45,089 nucleotides of DNA from Acanthaster planci (Eukaryota; Echinodermata; Asteroidea; Valvatida; Acanthasteridae), in NCBI RefSeq assembly GCF_001949145.1, contig NW_019091433.1, forward strand, positions 1,059,465 through 1,104,553, written 5' to 3'. Shown in pieces: positions 1 through 13,369 of this stretch. Numbering within the stretch: the stretch's first letter is position 1; every line of letters begins with the position of its first letter. The position numbers were made by a program, and so were the translations under genes. The notes beneath the pieces were generated by a model, which worked only from the letters and a program-made list of their open reading frames with translations, searched no databases and was not told the origin of the DNA.

Positions 1-509
1 TGTACATGTATGTTTGCCATTCTCCCCCCATTCCCAAGAAATCGCACATGTAGCTGAATTGATAATTTCTTTATTTCAGCTAACATTTTGATTGATTACA
101 CTGGCACGGTACCATGAATGAATAATTTGCATGTGTGTACTGCATACAATTATACGGTATGTATAAACAGGGCGAATACATAAATGTATTTATGAGTATA
201 AATTGCATAAACATTTACACGTACATGTATATAACGTACATAAATTCAAAGCAAGCCTACATGTACATTTCATCCTACATCTAGTAGATCTATAGATGTG
301 CATGATTTTCAAGATGGGGCTGAATGAGCAGAAGCAATACAACTCTTGGGGTAGCCTACCGTACAAGTATTCAGCTCAGGTACATGTATGACAACTATTG
401 AACGACCGGTACATGTACACAAACTATTTGTTATATCAGTTCCTACTTCCTACCAATACAAGCACAACGGTTGCTGTTATTGGTATATATTATTTATTAT
501 TATTATTTA

Positions 510-772
510 TTTCTGGAAATGACACCAAGGATTCCTCAAGAGTGCCCTGGGCAATGTAGCTGGCAAGCCTGAAGAAACCTGTAGAGGAGACAATGAGAAG
601 CAGTTACAGTTTTAAAGGTGGGAGGAAAACCCCAGAGGAATATTCTGGGTAAAACCCACGGAATCAGGTAGGGACTGAAACCCCAATCCACATGTGGACT
701 GAGCCGGGATTCGAACCCGGGCCGCAGAGGTGAAAGGCGAGGAAAGAACCACTGCGCCAACCCTGACTCCAG
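510..772 (-). mobile_element. tRNA-derived SINE
   Basis: Read on the minus strand, the head at about 748-772 has a polymerase III A-box (GTTGGCGCAGTGGT) and, at 706-717, a near-perfect B-box with GGTTCGAATCC. The spacing of about 40 bases between the boxes is tRNA-like, and is followed by a non-tRNA body with a run reading CTGGGGTTTTCCTCCCAC. The tail direction is toward position 510. The sequence does not fold as an intact tRNA (the variable and anticodon regions do not pair), so this is a SINE insertion, not a tRNA gene. The family is unassigned. Confidence 0.75.
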
Positions 773-3700
773 GTACAACCGTCTCATGCATGAAGAGGTA
801 CAGTACATGTACACCGTGTTCACTTTGCTTGCATATGACCAAAAGATCATTTTATGCAAATGGCTTTCCAACGCTATCCACTAAGTGAATTTGCTGATAA
901 TCTGATTCAAGATACATGTCGCATGTCAGCTGTACTGGTTCATGTGTTACATGTATATACCGGTACTGTACCGGTGCATACATGTACATTGTACTTGACT
1001 GAATCCAAACTGCCCACGCATGTTGCACATGTACGTATACATGGAGGAGGTTACATGTAGATGACTAAGCATTAGTGTTCATTAAGTTTACACTTGGTCA
1101 TACATGTACATGTATGTACATCAAGCATATAGCCGATGCACACAACCATGAAAACAAACTAATTAGCTAATGTTATATCTGAATAATTGCATATCATATT
1201 GTAACACACCATGCATATCTTTGAGGTACATGTACATGTAACTCAGAGTTAAAAATTAAAAAAGGCAACAAATCAGCCATTGGAAATCTCTCTATTGATT
1301 GGCAAAAATATTAAATTGTCATTTGCAATTAAATACCCCATGTACATGTACAGTGCATACATTAATACATGTGCATACAACGTATGCACATTTATATACA
1401 AGTTAGCATGGTACCGGTATTACATTATCAAATGAGGAAGTGGTGTACTTTCAACACCTTACATACTGTACATGTACGTGTACAGGTGGAACCACATGTA
1501 CATGTGTAGATGTTGAAACCATACATGTACATGTGTAAATCAGTATCATGGACTAAAATGAAAGAACACAAAGTCAACAATGAGATTGAAATATGAAAGT
1601 GAATGTAAACAGGAAAAGTTTGAAAGTGTCCGCAATGATCTTAAACATGGCTTACAAGTACTTACATGTACATATACAGAGTATACCGGTATGTACGTAC
1701 AAATGTACCTTAGAGTACATGTACCTGTAATGTGGGCTTCCCTGTGCAGTGCATTCAACTAATGCTCAAAAAGGTAAGGGGATTCTGAACCCTATAGGTG
1801 AAAAACCTGAAAGCGCATTTAAATTAGATTGTAGCTTAACTGCAAACTGCCCGTGAGTAGAAAATACTGGCACTGCTGCTAATCTAATTTCCACATTTTA
1901 CACGAAAAATCACCCGAGAATCAGTACCATTTACATGTACATGTAGTGAGGACAGCTTGACTGGCCATGCTCATTACGGCACCCTTTTTAAATTCTAAGG
2001 TTCTAATTTGACCTGACTGACCCTGATTTGGGCTCCCCATCATGAAATAAAGGCTTTTTTTCTACCGACCCTGCTGAGAGGACTTTGCATATGACCTATA
2101 CAAAAACAGCGCTGAAAATACACACGTGATACGATTTCACCCGAACATGATCAACGCCGTGACAATAGAATTCCATGATACAGCATCACCACTGGACCGA
2201 GTGGTATCATACCGCACTGAATGTATTCATACTACATGTACATGTACATAACCCCATAGGAAAAACCGAAAGATACATGTACATACATGTATGTACACGT
2301 GCATGAGTATGTACCGGTACATACATACACACTGCACACACGAACACCATACAGTATCTTGAAACTGACTCCTTTGAGGTATTGTGTTGTGTGTACATGT
2401 ACATGTACTGTACATGTACATGTAGGCCTACTGATAAAAATATTTCTCTGTACTCGGCAAGAATTCAAGACACTCATGGAACTCAACACGAAACAAGTGA
2501 CAAATTTGCATACCATATTGCTTTGCCTGGTTTATTCGGTCATTTACTCGTATATAGTAGCATCATGGATTTTATTTTTAAATGAAAGGAATTTTATTTG
2601 TTTTTGACCGACTGACCCTCCTTCCATTGGAAAAAGAGATGAGAACCATTGTGATGTAATATAGTAAGGGGTGCCCTTACTGCAAAGCAGATTTCTCTTT
2701 GCTTTTCAAACAATGGGGCGACAAGTCAAGAGGGAAGGGCTGGAACCTATTCACCTACACGTACAGGTATCTGCAGAATTCCCAAGTGATAACTTCTGGT
2801 GACTATTATTGCCAGTTACACATGTACATGGATCATTACTGTCATCAACACAATGCCCCTAACGCTCCGCTCCTATTTGACTGTTTTTGGTAAACCTACA
2901 TTTTTTGTACCACAGATTTTCTTACTTAACTGAAGTCCAACCACAACAACAGAATTGACACCTCCGTTAGTTTTACACTGCACTCGCAGTAACGTTGCAG
3001 TGCCTGTACATGTACATGTATATTGGCCGAAAGAGGTCACATTTTCTGAAGAGCGGTGGTAGTTCAAGAGGGTACCTGATTAATTCTATGGGAACAGCAA
3101 CGTGCTCTAAAACTGGTATGAATGCAATGTGAAATGCTCTGGGCTAAGATTGGTTCATGTATGCACATTACGTTTTGTGGGGTTTGCCTTTTTGCATCAT
3201 GACTATTATGGCAGATTTGTTCAAAATGGTGCACAAGAGAAATGACTGATTTCTGTGCCAGTAAAAGCAGTTTTGGTAAAAAATAAGCACTACTGGTATT
3301 TCTGTCGTGTACTGCAGCATATCGGTACTTCTAACCACTTCAGCAGTGCGTTATGTACGGCTGACTACTGACGGTGAACAAAGACACACTTCAGATGTCA
3401 GTTCTTTGCCACTTTTTGTTAATAGCATTCCGCCATGGTAAAAAAAAGTCCAAATGTGAATGTAGAGAAGATTTACATGTATGCTAAAGAATGTTGACAG
3501 AGCAAGTATCCTGTAAGGGCGTGGGAAAAGTCCAATGAGAACATGGCCTAACTCATTCACATCCAGTGTACATGTACATACTGGTATCAAAGAGACTTTG
3601 GTAAGAACCAAGGTACTAGTGTTCTGTAAAGGCACAATCCATATAAAGTACATGTAGGTGTAGGTCATTCCTGTATGAGGGGCAACACAAGGGTCTTTTC

Positions 3701-4486
3701 TCGTCTAATCCCAAAAGCCCTGACAGCTCTCAAACAAATTAACTGCTGATTACTTCATTACAATTCATGCCTGAGAAGCGTGGGCAAAATGCCAAGAGTG
3801 ATTCCACTCCCGATTTGATTCCAATTTTCAACAGGGAAACTAACATCGTATAAAAAGGCATCTTGTTTATTTCAGAAAGAATTTGGTTGCAGCCACTGGT
3901 TTTTACTAATCATTTTCCTTTCTGTTTCACAGTGTCCTGGTATTGGTACATGTGCATGACTGGATAGCGAAAATACGTGTTTCAATTTCAGGCTAGTTAT
4001 CGACTTTTTTCACGAACAGGGTCAATGCCTAAGTTAGTTTCCTTACATTTGAGCCAATGCTGCACAGTTAGTTTGGCTCTTGCATGTACACTGTATGCAT
4101 CAAGATGAATCCATTAATTTATTATCTTCAAAACATCCTAACATATACCAGGGATGTATGTAACAGCGGTGAGTAAGATTTGTGAGCTGTAATTGGATCT
4201 GCAATCTTGGTTAGTGTGTTGCAAAAGAGCAGACAAGGATAAGAATCGGTGTCTTATGCAAATTGCAAAATAAACATACAGTTCATTTACTTAACAAACA
4301 CCTACATGTACATGGAAGTTCTTGCAATTACCTTCACATGTACAAGTACATGTCTCATGTACCAATAAAAAGATTAATTTACAACGCCAAGGATACTAAA
4401 TGGCAAAGGTAGCTTTTAGTGGTCATATGGAAGTACCCAGTGTAAATGTTGACACCACACACTACAGATATACTACATGCACACGT

Positions 4487-4771
4487 ACATGTACAGTATA
4501 TGTACATGTAGGTTTGGTGAGACAGACGGTTTATGTACTGTGCATTTGAATTACTATATAAAATACACATGTACATGTACGTGTATGTGTGCATGTACAT
4601 GTGTGTGTGCATAAAGTACATACATGTACAGTATATGTACATGTAGGTTTGGTGAGACAGACGGTTTATGTACTGTGCATTTGAATTACTATATAAAATA
4701 CACATGTACATGTACCTGTATGTGTGCATGTACATGTGTGTGTGCATAAAGTACATACATGTACAGTACAT
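4487..4771. repeat. Two-copy 135-bp tandem duplication
   Basis: Two adjacent, almost identical copies of a 135-base unit (anchors AGGTTTGGTGAGACAG at 4510 and 4645). Each has a non-repetitive centre of about 75 bases flanked by ACATGTACATGT-type sequence, and a third partial copy of the flank follows. I saw only about one mismatch between copies (ACGTGTATG versus ACCTGTATG). The near-identity suggests a recent duplication, probably mediated by the flanking GTACAT repeats, or an assembly artefact. Confidence 0.9.
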
Positions 4772-7700
4772 GTACATGTATATGTACGCGTAACACGTTC
4801 ATGTGTCAGACAATACAAAGCGGACGTGTCTTCACCAATCCTGTGTCTTGGTGACTGGCTACAAGTAACGTACATGTACATGTCGAGTACCAGTACATAT
4901 AAACTGAAACTGATGATGATACACGTACGCGTAGCTGCCACATTTCCACACCATTTTGAATTTGGCACAAAAAAAACAGTTGACCACTCTGAACTGCAAT
5001 ACATGACTACATGTACATGTATACATGTAACATGTAGATACATGTACATGTATGTATACAGTACACATGCTTTGTTATGTGTCCATGTACATGTATGTAA
5101 TTCTACAGCTGACAGCAGTTGCAATTGGAGCCTGAACAAATACATGTACTGGTATCTGTTAGAATTTCAAGCTATGTACATGTACATGTACACTTTGCAT
5201 GTGGGTACATGTACTCAAACACCCAGTATGGCCATGGGCCCAGGGACATGATCAAGGAGAAAATACTCTTGTCCTAGAGGTAAGGAAATGACAAATCCAG
5301 TTGGTCTTCCAACTGTCACTCTGCAGCATACCGATTGTTCCCACAGGGACAACAATGGACACGTACATGACCATGTGGTACATGTACATCCGCTGTTCCA
5401 AAAATAAGACTGTAGTAATGGCACACTACGGTATCTTCAATAAAGCCCTGAGCGGAAGGAAAGACGGAAGTAATGAAGCCCACGAAACTAAATGTATTCC
5501 TGTAGCATTATCAATCAAGTTGACTTTGTAGTCACATCCAGGTCAACTTCCTCAAAATTATGAATTTAAAAAATCTGCAAATAGTCAGTGATATTTTTGT
5601 GTCTTTATCCTGAACAAAAATACAGATAAAATGACTCAGGTATTTTTAAACCATAAATCCACCTTTCATTTTTACTGTCCACTTTGCAAAATGCCAGCTC
5701 CCATTGTGTTTTAACATCCATTTCGGTAAGTGCCATCCACTATCACACAACAGTTGCCGTTCACAACGAGGGGTGAACGGATGGCCAGATGAGACCCTGG
5801 GGATACCTGAACATTATTTTACACACTGTACATTCCGTAGGCTTAGAACTCCTAAATTTAGTGCTAACTTCTTCAAAATATGCAGCACCTAGTGTTGGAC
5901 ATGTGTCAGTACATGTACATGTTTACACACAGGTACATGTATCATGTCCATGTATATGGGTGTGTACAGCATAAATAAAGCGAGGCACATACTTTGCTGC
6001 ACTGTTATAGTGTAAATAAGGTTTGAAGTACCGGTGCCTTCTGGTAGCACAGTGACTCTGTAAAGCGTACTTTACAGCATTGCCATCCACAAAAACCTCC
6101 TCCTGATCGGCTGATATTCCATCTGATGCATTCTTTGCATGCTACCCTCTCCAGCCTAAAAATAAGCTGTCTGTACTCTGACCCCAGCCAAGAATGCCAA
6201 TGCCAGCCTAGACTAATGTTATCTGGTTCAGGCACCAGGGAAGTGGGTCGAAAGCATTTCAACATGAACACATCAATCATATGTCAATAAGATGTGGGCC
6301 CCCCCAAACGCACACAAACAATTTTCCTTTAACGTGGTGTAGCCCCTAACGCAGCCCACTTTTATTTTTAGCCTGTGTAGTATTTGTAAAAGCAATTACT
6401 TTCACAAAAAGTGAAATTTAATCAAGCTGCAATGTTCCTGCGCATAGTTTCTGTTTCCCTTTCAAAGTTCTGATGAAATTTTATTTTGGCCCCATTATGT
6501 TCATCATGCAGCTACTATGCTAAGCACCGCAAACACAATGACAATGTATCTTGTGTGCATGTAATGTACGTGTACATGTGCACTGGCCAGGTGCAAAGCA
6601 AGTTCCATGTACATGTACATGTGTACATTTTTCCTACAGTACCGGTGATTCCACAAGACCCCAACACTGTGCAGGTCATATTCCCCAAGGCATACTACTG
6701 AAGTGCAAGCTTGGCACAAATTGCAAGAAATTCATATCACTCTCTCAATACACTGCATGCATATAAACATTTGCACCGGTAACTGGTCTGTGCATTAGTT
6801 TTTAACACCTGACAAAACCAGGTGGCTCAGCTGTTGAATGATAAGTTGGTAACAGTCTCCACACCTAATGTACTGGTATGCAACATGACGAAAATAGGTC
6901 AAACTTTACGTATTTTACACAGGAACGAATAAGTACCCATTGCCCCCTCCCCTTAGATTGTCAGTCTTCACACAGGTTGACACAAGATTAATGCTGAATT
7001 TGAATTTTATGTCCCTTAAAACAAGCCAGAGTGACTAAATCTCTCAATAATCTCCTATCTCCATGGTGTACTTGCATACACCTAGAAGACAAAAACCCAG
7101 AAAAGGAAAAACACACGTACAGTGTATAGTATTAATTAATGTGTATACACCGTATAAGTATGTACTCCTGTACAACTAAATGGGTAGCCAGTGTAGGCCT
7201 ACCATGACCAGTACATGTGCATCAATTCTACTGGCCAACCCTGTACAATGTCCCCCAAATCAGGAAGTGAACCCATTGGGTGTCCTCCAGAAAGAAGCTG
7301 TGCACGGTCAACCAACCATATGGGGTCAAAGTCACTCCACTGGGCCAAATGTACTGTACATGTACTTAGTTTGTACAAGTAAAATCAGATCCTACGAAAT
7401 CTGTTCTCAATGTACATGTATCAATGACGTGTATACTCACAAGACAATGGAACTTAATGCACTATATGTTTGGGAAAAGAATGTGGTTTGCGACATTTTA
7501 CTTCATGGTGGTTGAAATGATCCAGCATGAAAATAGAGCCAATAACAGCTGTCATCTGAAAACAGTTAATTCAAGTACATGTAAATAAATCCTGATTCTC
7601 TTTCATCAGAACAATTCTGATTTCCATTTTTTCTGCAAATGCTTGGGAGAGTCGATGAATCATGAACAATCAACAGTTTCTAAAGCATTCTTCCTTTAAA

Positions 7701-10283
7701 CTTCTTCTCTTGATAAAGAAGTGTACAGTTTTGATTTAAATTTTGTTAAAGGCAGTAGATGTCTACGAACTGATTGCTTTTTTCTGTGGGTGATTTTGGG
7801 AAGACCCTTTACACGATTCAATGCTCACACTGCCAATGTGACTTTGTATTCCAACTTGGAATATTTTTAGACCAAACACTATTTCATGAATGTTCCAACA
7901 ACAAATATTATTGCCTTTTCCAGAGTTTTTTTTTAAACGGGTGGATCAGGGAGATTTCACCCTGCCCGGTGGTTGTGTGGTCCTGAATCTGATTTCTGCA
8001 TATTGAAGGTTACCCACCATGTCGCTGCCAATGCTCATTGCCCTGTTCCATGTAGTCATTCATTTGCTGCAAATGTTTCATGTCAAATTCACTTTGCTTT
8101 GTATGAACTAGCCTTTATCATTTGAATTGCCAGGTACATGTAAAACCAATAATTCTGGAGGGCAATGGGACTGTACATGTATCTGTCAATATCAGCAATT
8201 TATTTTCCTATTTAACAGTTCATGGATGCCAGTCTAGTTCTTGTCTAAAGCCTGAAAATAAGGCCAGAGATGCTAAACCTTTGATACATGTAAAGTAATT
8301 AGGGTCTGAGATTAGTCAAACACTTTCACTGAAGAAGCCTGAATTGGCAACCAGTTCCCTGACAGTTCTTCCCCTCAACCACAATTTTTCAAAAAAAAAA
8401 TAAAAAAAATTCAACAGCTGAAACATATACATTTGGTTGTGAAGATACAGGTATCCTTCAGCAGTGCTGAAATTCTGTGCATCTCAGTTGTTTTGAGCTT
8501 AACCCAAACAGTCTTTAATCCTCCAATTTCACTATGATGTACATGTACGTATGGACACCCTAGGCATTAAAAGTTAAAAGGAAGCCAAGAAGTGAGGAAA
8601 GCTACCTGTTCCATGTTGTTAGAATCTATGGTATGGATTGCCCCTTGATGCTACAAAGAGCCTAAGTCAAGGAGATTTATCCTCTGCCCTAAATGTACAT
8701 ACATGAATCCATTTGGACTATAGTCATGTTATTGCGGTACATGTACATACTTGCAGATTGCAAAAATTATTCAGTCTGACTGCCGCTCAAGTGATCCACA
8801 GATTTAATATGAAATGGGATTAATAATCCACCTTGTTTGAAGGAGATATGCCAGAAGTATTGGCCAAATCTACAATGGAATACATGTGCACAGGTACATA
8901 CATGTACATGCACATGTATGTAAGCTTTTAATCTCCAACATGCAGCATCATTGAAAGTACAGATATGCCACTCTTTCTAATTCTTGAATCTGGATGAGTG
9001 TAACTACATGTAGTACCTGAGTAGGTCAAAAGCTCTTTTGACATAAAAAAATAACTGCTTGGCAAGAAATCCATTTTCAGCCAGAACTACCTGAACAAGC
9101 AGGATTTCAGGACTTTAAAGATACCCCCCTCCAAAAAACGGAAACAAATAAAAAGAGGGCATCTGCATAGGCCTATAGGCCATATTCTTTGAAAACTTTT
9201 GACTCAATTACAATGGTTTAAAACAGGCACAGATCGGACGTGCCTGGCCTGACGTCACATTAAATTGACTATGCACAGCGCACATCGTCAGCCTACAGGT
9301 AATTGGGTACGTGCATAATCCAAATCTAGGCAAAAATATACGTCCTGTCTTTGGCAAATTTTCAAATACTGGAGACTCTTTAAGTCATTTTGACTTGATA
9401 TATATTTGAATTTATATGACTGGGCTGTATAAAAAACGTACATAGGCCTAAATCTTTTCTTGGGATCACATGTTTGGTGACGTACTACCCTGTCAATTTT
9501 GTTCAATTACGTGTATGCGGCCTCCATAATTTTTACAAACCATCCAAACTTGTCAAGTGCGAGTCTAAAATCTGGCTCCCATTCCTTTTCCAGAAATTGT
9601 CTCAATATGTTGTTTATACAGCAAGAGGCTTACATCTTACTTTTCCGAACGCAAGTTGTCAGAAAATATTGGAGACCAATCCAGAGGACAGATGCTTTCA
9701 TCTGAAAACGATCTTGCAATAGGGCCTACCAATATAAAATATCAGTGAAAAAGTACTGTATCTTCATAAGGTAAAGATAGAGGCTTTTTTTTGCCAATGC
9801 AATGTACTGTAATTTAGATTTCCCTCCACTTTAAATAAAAATCAATCCCTTATCCTTGGTGTAGCACCAGCAGGCGTAGTCTACCGGCAGGCCTTCATGT
9901 ACATTTACATACCCCTCAAGCATGTCAAAAGTAGAGACAAGCCACTATCAAAACGTAAAACTTTTAATACTGCCAAATTTATTAGTTTTTGATGTCATTC
10001 TAATTTCTGTTTAAAATAAACTCCTGATAGTGACACACTTAAAAAAAATGAGTGTCGTAACAAACCATGGTGGGGGGCAGGGCAGTTGCTTCTTCCGGGT
10101 CATTCGTTCTCGTGCGTCAAAACGGTAGAACATAATTTACACGTACGGTATATCATGTACTGTGCATGCACTGTATATGTACATGTACGTGAATGTTTTA
10201 ATTCACGCCGGCTTCTTAACTTGCGGTTGCACTCGAAATAGCGTGCGCGGTGCAGCCCACTCACAAAATATGCAACATTTTAC

Positions 10284-10379
10284 CTTCTTTTGCTGCTTTT
10301 CCCACTCAGGATCGAGCACGCTCTGACGATCCCAGTCCTCTTCTTGTTCCATATAGCCATCTGCCTGTTCAAAGCTCAT
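10284..10379 (-). CDS. Alpha-actinin, first coding exon (partial gene)
   Basis: Encodes the amino terminus of alpha-actinin, an antiparallel-dimer actin crosslinker with two CH domains, spectrin repeats and C-terminal EF hands. The 32-codon exon starts at an ATG at 10379 (A at -3) and contains the family's conserved N-terminal block: YMEQEEDWDR, then LDPEWEKQQKK, matching human YMQPEEDWDR and LDPAWEKQQRK. It ends in phase 0 at AAG|GTAAAA, the same place the first coding exon ends in vertebrate ACTN genes, immediately before the CH1 domain. The remaining exons are outside the window. The upstream neighbour on the same strand is DCAF5, as for human ACTN1. Invertebrates usually have one ACTN gene, so no vertebrate paralogue number is assigned. 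Confidence 0.88.
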
Positions 10380-11854
10380 GTTTGTAGATGTTCTTGTTGA
10401 CTGTCTGCTCAGAAAGTTTGGATTTCCCCAAGATTTTGGTCAAATAGCCACAGATTGTCAGTACGAAAGTGCGACCCACTCGTTCATATCCCAGAGGCCA
10501 CGCCAGTATGCCATGTGACCCGGAAGTAGCTAAGGAGAATTTATGTATGATCATCTCAATACTTTATAATTATTCGTAGACCTACTTATATCACAGAGTA
10601 AGGAAACTGTTTCCTGCTCTATGCTTACATTAAGCATTTTAATTTTTGTTTAATTAATATAAATCTATACTTAATTGCAGTATATTTTGAAGTATCTTAT
10701 TCTCATTAATTTACGGAGTAAGATTTTTAGGTCATTACCTTCAACAAGCATAAGTCCCTCACACATGGCTAATGTAACACTGTAAGTGTAACAAAACGGG
10801 TGTTTTGAGACTCATTTCTAATTAGCTACAAATTCAGAAATTATTACATATTTTTTTTCCACGATAACCATGGAGTTTCGATAAAGTCAATGAGAAATAT
10901 CACAACCCGTCGTCATTGACCTTTCCAAAGTTTGTTAGTAAGTTCTCCCTACTCAACAGGTTAAGATGTAATTCAAGGGCCATATTAGGACCCTGCAATT
11001 TTAATGACAGAGCTTGCATTATCTAGGTAGCCGAGAGGGCCGGCCATGCATACCACTTCTTTTCAAAGTAAATCAAGCGTGAATGATAGCTTCAATTTGT
11101 TTCCAGCCATTGTTTTATGAGGTTAGATTTACGAATATGTTAACATAATTGCAGAAAGCTTCCTCCGTGCCGGACACTTAAATTTTATAAAAATTCACAC
11201 TACTGATCAAGAGTAGAATTGAACTAGTGTTGAGGGCGCGCTTTTACGACAATGGAAAAAAGTCGAAGCCAAACTTCAAACGTTATGACGAGCAATAGGG
11301 GGTGCTCTTCCGTCAAATGCATTAATTTCAGCCGACTTTTGGCATTTCTCAAACTCGTTGAGCCCTTATTCACTCCCACGGTTCACATTCAGTACATATG
11401 AATAACGTGACTTGAAATTTTGAAAAGTGTCTAGCAAAGGAAACGTCCATTCAACTTGCAAATTAGTTTGTCCCTCAAAAGAACAAAATATAAAAGCACC
11501 CTCCATAAAAAGCTAATAGGCCTAATTATAAACGTTTTAAAATACCAACGCACAATAAGGGCTTACATGTAAAGCATGAATTCCCCGACAAGATTCTATT
11601 TTACACAGTTCACAGACTGCTGAACAGTTCCCAATTTTTTTTCCATGAATACATTAATTTGTGTTGAAATGAGTTATTCATGTTAATGAAATTAAAAGGG
11701 AAGAAGTGATTACAAATGTTAATATGTACACTGTAATTCTCTCTAGCGAAAGCATTATCATGCATATGAGCGCTTTTGTAGACTAACAACAGATGAAAAC
11801 GTTTAACAACGTTTCTGGATTCGCCGCTGGGTAATCCTTGTCATTCGGACGGCA

Positions 11855-12262
11855 ATGACGGTTGATGATGAAGGCGCCGCCAATCACGTCCAAGCGGCGG
11901 CCACTCGGAAAATTTTATCGTATGCCAGCAAAACGTACTTCCCGAGACACATCACATTTATTACTGATCAAATCTTTTTTTATGAACAAGAGTTTTTTGA
12001 AATTGCTATTAAAAACAAAAACCCCTTTGAAAATCATAACTTCAGGAAAACTTCACATTATTTCTCGAAACATTTTGATGTTAGTTCATGGAACGCTACA
12101 TTCCTGGCTTCTGGGAACTTCAGAAAAAGGCAAGTTAATCCGTCTCCACAAATGTACTATGCGTTGGGGAGAGCAGGTTTACTTTGCTTGTTTTACCATT
12201 TGATCGACGTACAATATAGTGATATCACGCTTTGCGAGCTTCTCTGGCGCAGAATGCGATGA
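11855..12262 (+). CDS. Unrecognised 135-residue ORF, doubtful
   Basis: An ATG-initiated open frame of 135 codons in otherwise gene-poor DNA. It begins with an acidic, alanine-rich stretch (MTVDDEGAANHVQAAATRK) and continues with Phe/Asn/Lys-rich sequence. I see no known motif, signal peptide or membrane segment. A second frame over the same DNA is open for 113 codons (11862-12203), so openness here may reflect base composition. No splice context ties it to neighbours. It could be a fragment of an old transposon or chance. Confidence 0.15.
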   Translation: MTVDDEGAANHVQAAATRKILSYASKTYFPRHITFITDQIFFYEQEFFEIAIKNKNPFENHNFRKTSHYFSKHFDVSSWNATFLASGNFRKRQVNPSPQMYYALGRAGLLCLFYHLIDVQYSDITLCELLWRRMR

Positions 12263-12323
12263 ACTAGTGAGGTGGGACGCGATCCGCGAGTCCCCAAAGG
12301 GAAGCGCCTACGTAAATAAAGCG

Positions 12324-12331
12324 TGACGTCA
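12324..12331. promoter_or_regulatory. CRE-like palindrome TGACGTCA
   Basis: A perfect cAMP-response-element octamer in a locally GC-richer stretch (12260-12370) about 2 kb upstream of the alpha-actinin start codon. Only the match is seen; regulation of any gene is inference, and a single octamer can occur by chance. Confidence 0.25.
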
Positions 12332-12354
12332 TTATGACTCCGTTCACCAACTTT

Positions 12355-12445
12355 CTTGCGTGGGCGCGCAAACTCAACCTTCTGCTTTCTAGTGTAAATG
12401 TATGAACATGCACTCGACCACTGAGCTAGGGAGAGAGTCCGGAGT
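12355..12445 (-). repeat. tRNA-like relic (degenerate SINE head)
   Basis: On the minus strand the stretch reads TAGCTCAGTGGTCGAGTGC, an excellent tRNA A-box/D-arm, followed about 40 bases on by AGAAGGTTGAGTTTGCG, a decayed B-box (GGTTGAGTTTG for GGTTCRANNCC). The intervening sequence is too long and unpaired for a functional tRNA. It reads as an old tRNA-derived repeat. Confidence 0.4.
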
Positions 12446-13369
12446 CAAATAATTTGGAAATTTTTAATTGAACCTTTTCATAGTATTTCTGGGGAGTACG
12501 GCTACGTTTTGGGTTTTTCACGTTTTGGGAGGGAAAATGAAATACAAAAATATTGCCTTTCTCTTGTTCTATATATATTAAGTTTTATCTTAATCATTTA
12601 TTTACTTTTGTTTCTTTTGAGGGGATGACCTCCACTGCTACCCTCATCCACCCTTGAGACTATCTCTGTATTATCAGCAAAGAGGTCAGAGTAAAAGGAC
12701 TCAGCATTTAGGGATACCGTGTAAAGCACTATACTATAAACAGGGTGATAAACCGGAAAATTAAAGTACCAACATCACCAAATTCATTTGATATCAAACG
12801 AAACAGTTGGACAGCTACTACACGTTACGTGTACAGTGTATGTAGACGTAGCTTTTTACTACATAATTATATCATTTATAGTATTACATGTATTTGTCAT
12901 TTCATTACACGTGAATTAAAACCACAATTGTGGGCACCCAATGTATATAGTTTCAAAAATTTCAAAAGGAACTTACCATACAAGTAGACATTATTTAAAA
13001 CAAATATAAATTAAATATGCTAGAATACAAGCCGTTGAGTTTCACTGTGAAGAGGCCTTTGATTCTAATAAAACTTTTTCCCCCCAATTTCACGCTGACA
13101 GTAAAGAGGTAACAACGGACACAAGAGTCACATGCGCAATGGGTTTGGTTTTCCTACAGGACGCTATGAAGAAAAGATGCAGATAAGTTACACCACAGAA
13201 TTGCTGAATTTAAGAAAACGATGCATTTACTTGAAAAATTCTTACAGCAAAACTCCATATGGTCCTGTGTAGATGCACATTGCACATACATGTACATGTA
13301 TACCATAAAAATTGTTCACGTATAAAATGAGTGTGTGCTGGAGCCAAATGCACAATGACAGGTACCAAG

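Larger units (their letters stand above)
1..10283 (-). other. Alpha-actinin intron 1 (partial), no exon found
   Basis: This 10.3-kb stretch lies downstream (in minus-strand sense) of the first alpha-actinin coding exon and holds no sequence encoding the expected next segment, the start of the first calponin-homology domain. I looked on the minus strand for codons of the conserved W-C-N-S-H-L motif and found none. It is therefore read as intron 1 continuing off the left edge. The content is AT-rich and very dense in ACATGTACATGT-type self-complementary repeats, particularly from 1 to about 6600. Reading frames across these give Cys/Thr/Met/Tyr/Val/His-rich strings that are translations of the repeat, not proteins. 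About 6800-10000 is plainer sequence with scattered single TACATGTA words. A nested gene is possible but I see no support for one. Confidence 0.6.

Noticed and set aside
700-770. Functional tRNA gene
   Set aside because: A- and B-boxes are present but acceptor and anticodon stems do not pair and the sequence continues into a SINE body.
4379-5251. Overlapping ORFs of 130-175 codons on both strands, rich in Cys, Thr, Met, Tyr, His and Val
   Set aside because: They are translations of ACATGT/GTACAT repeats and the 135-bp duplication; all frames are open because the repeat lacks stops.
7180-7515. Plus-strand ORF of 111 codons
   Set aside because: No motif, no codon bias I can see, and it lies in the middle of the ACTN intron; likely chance.
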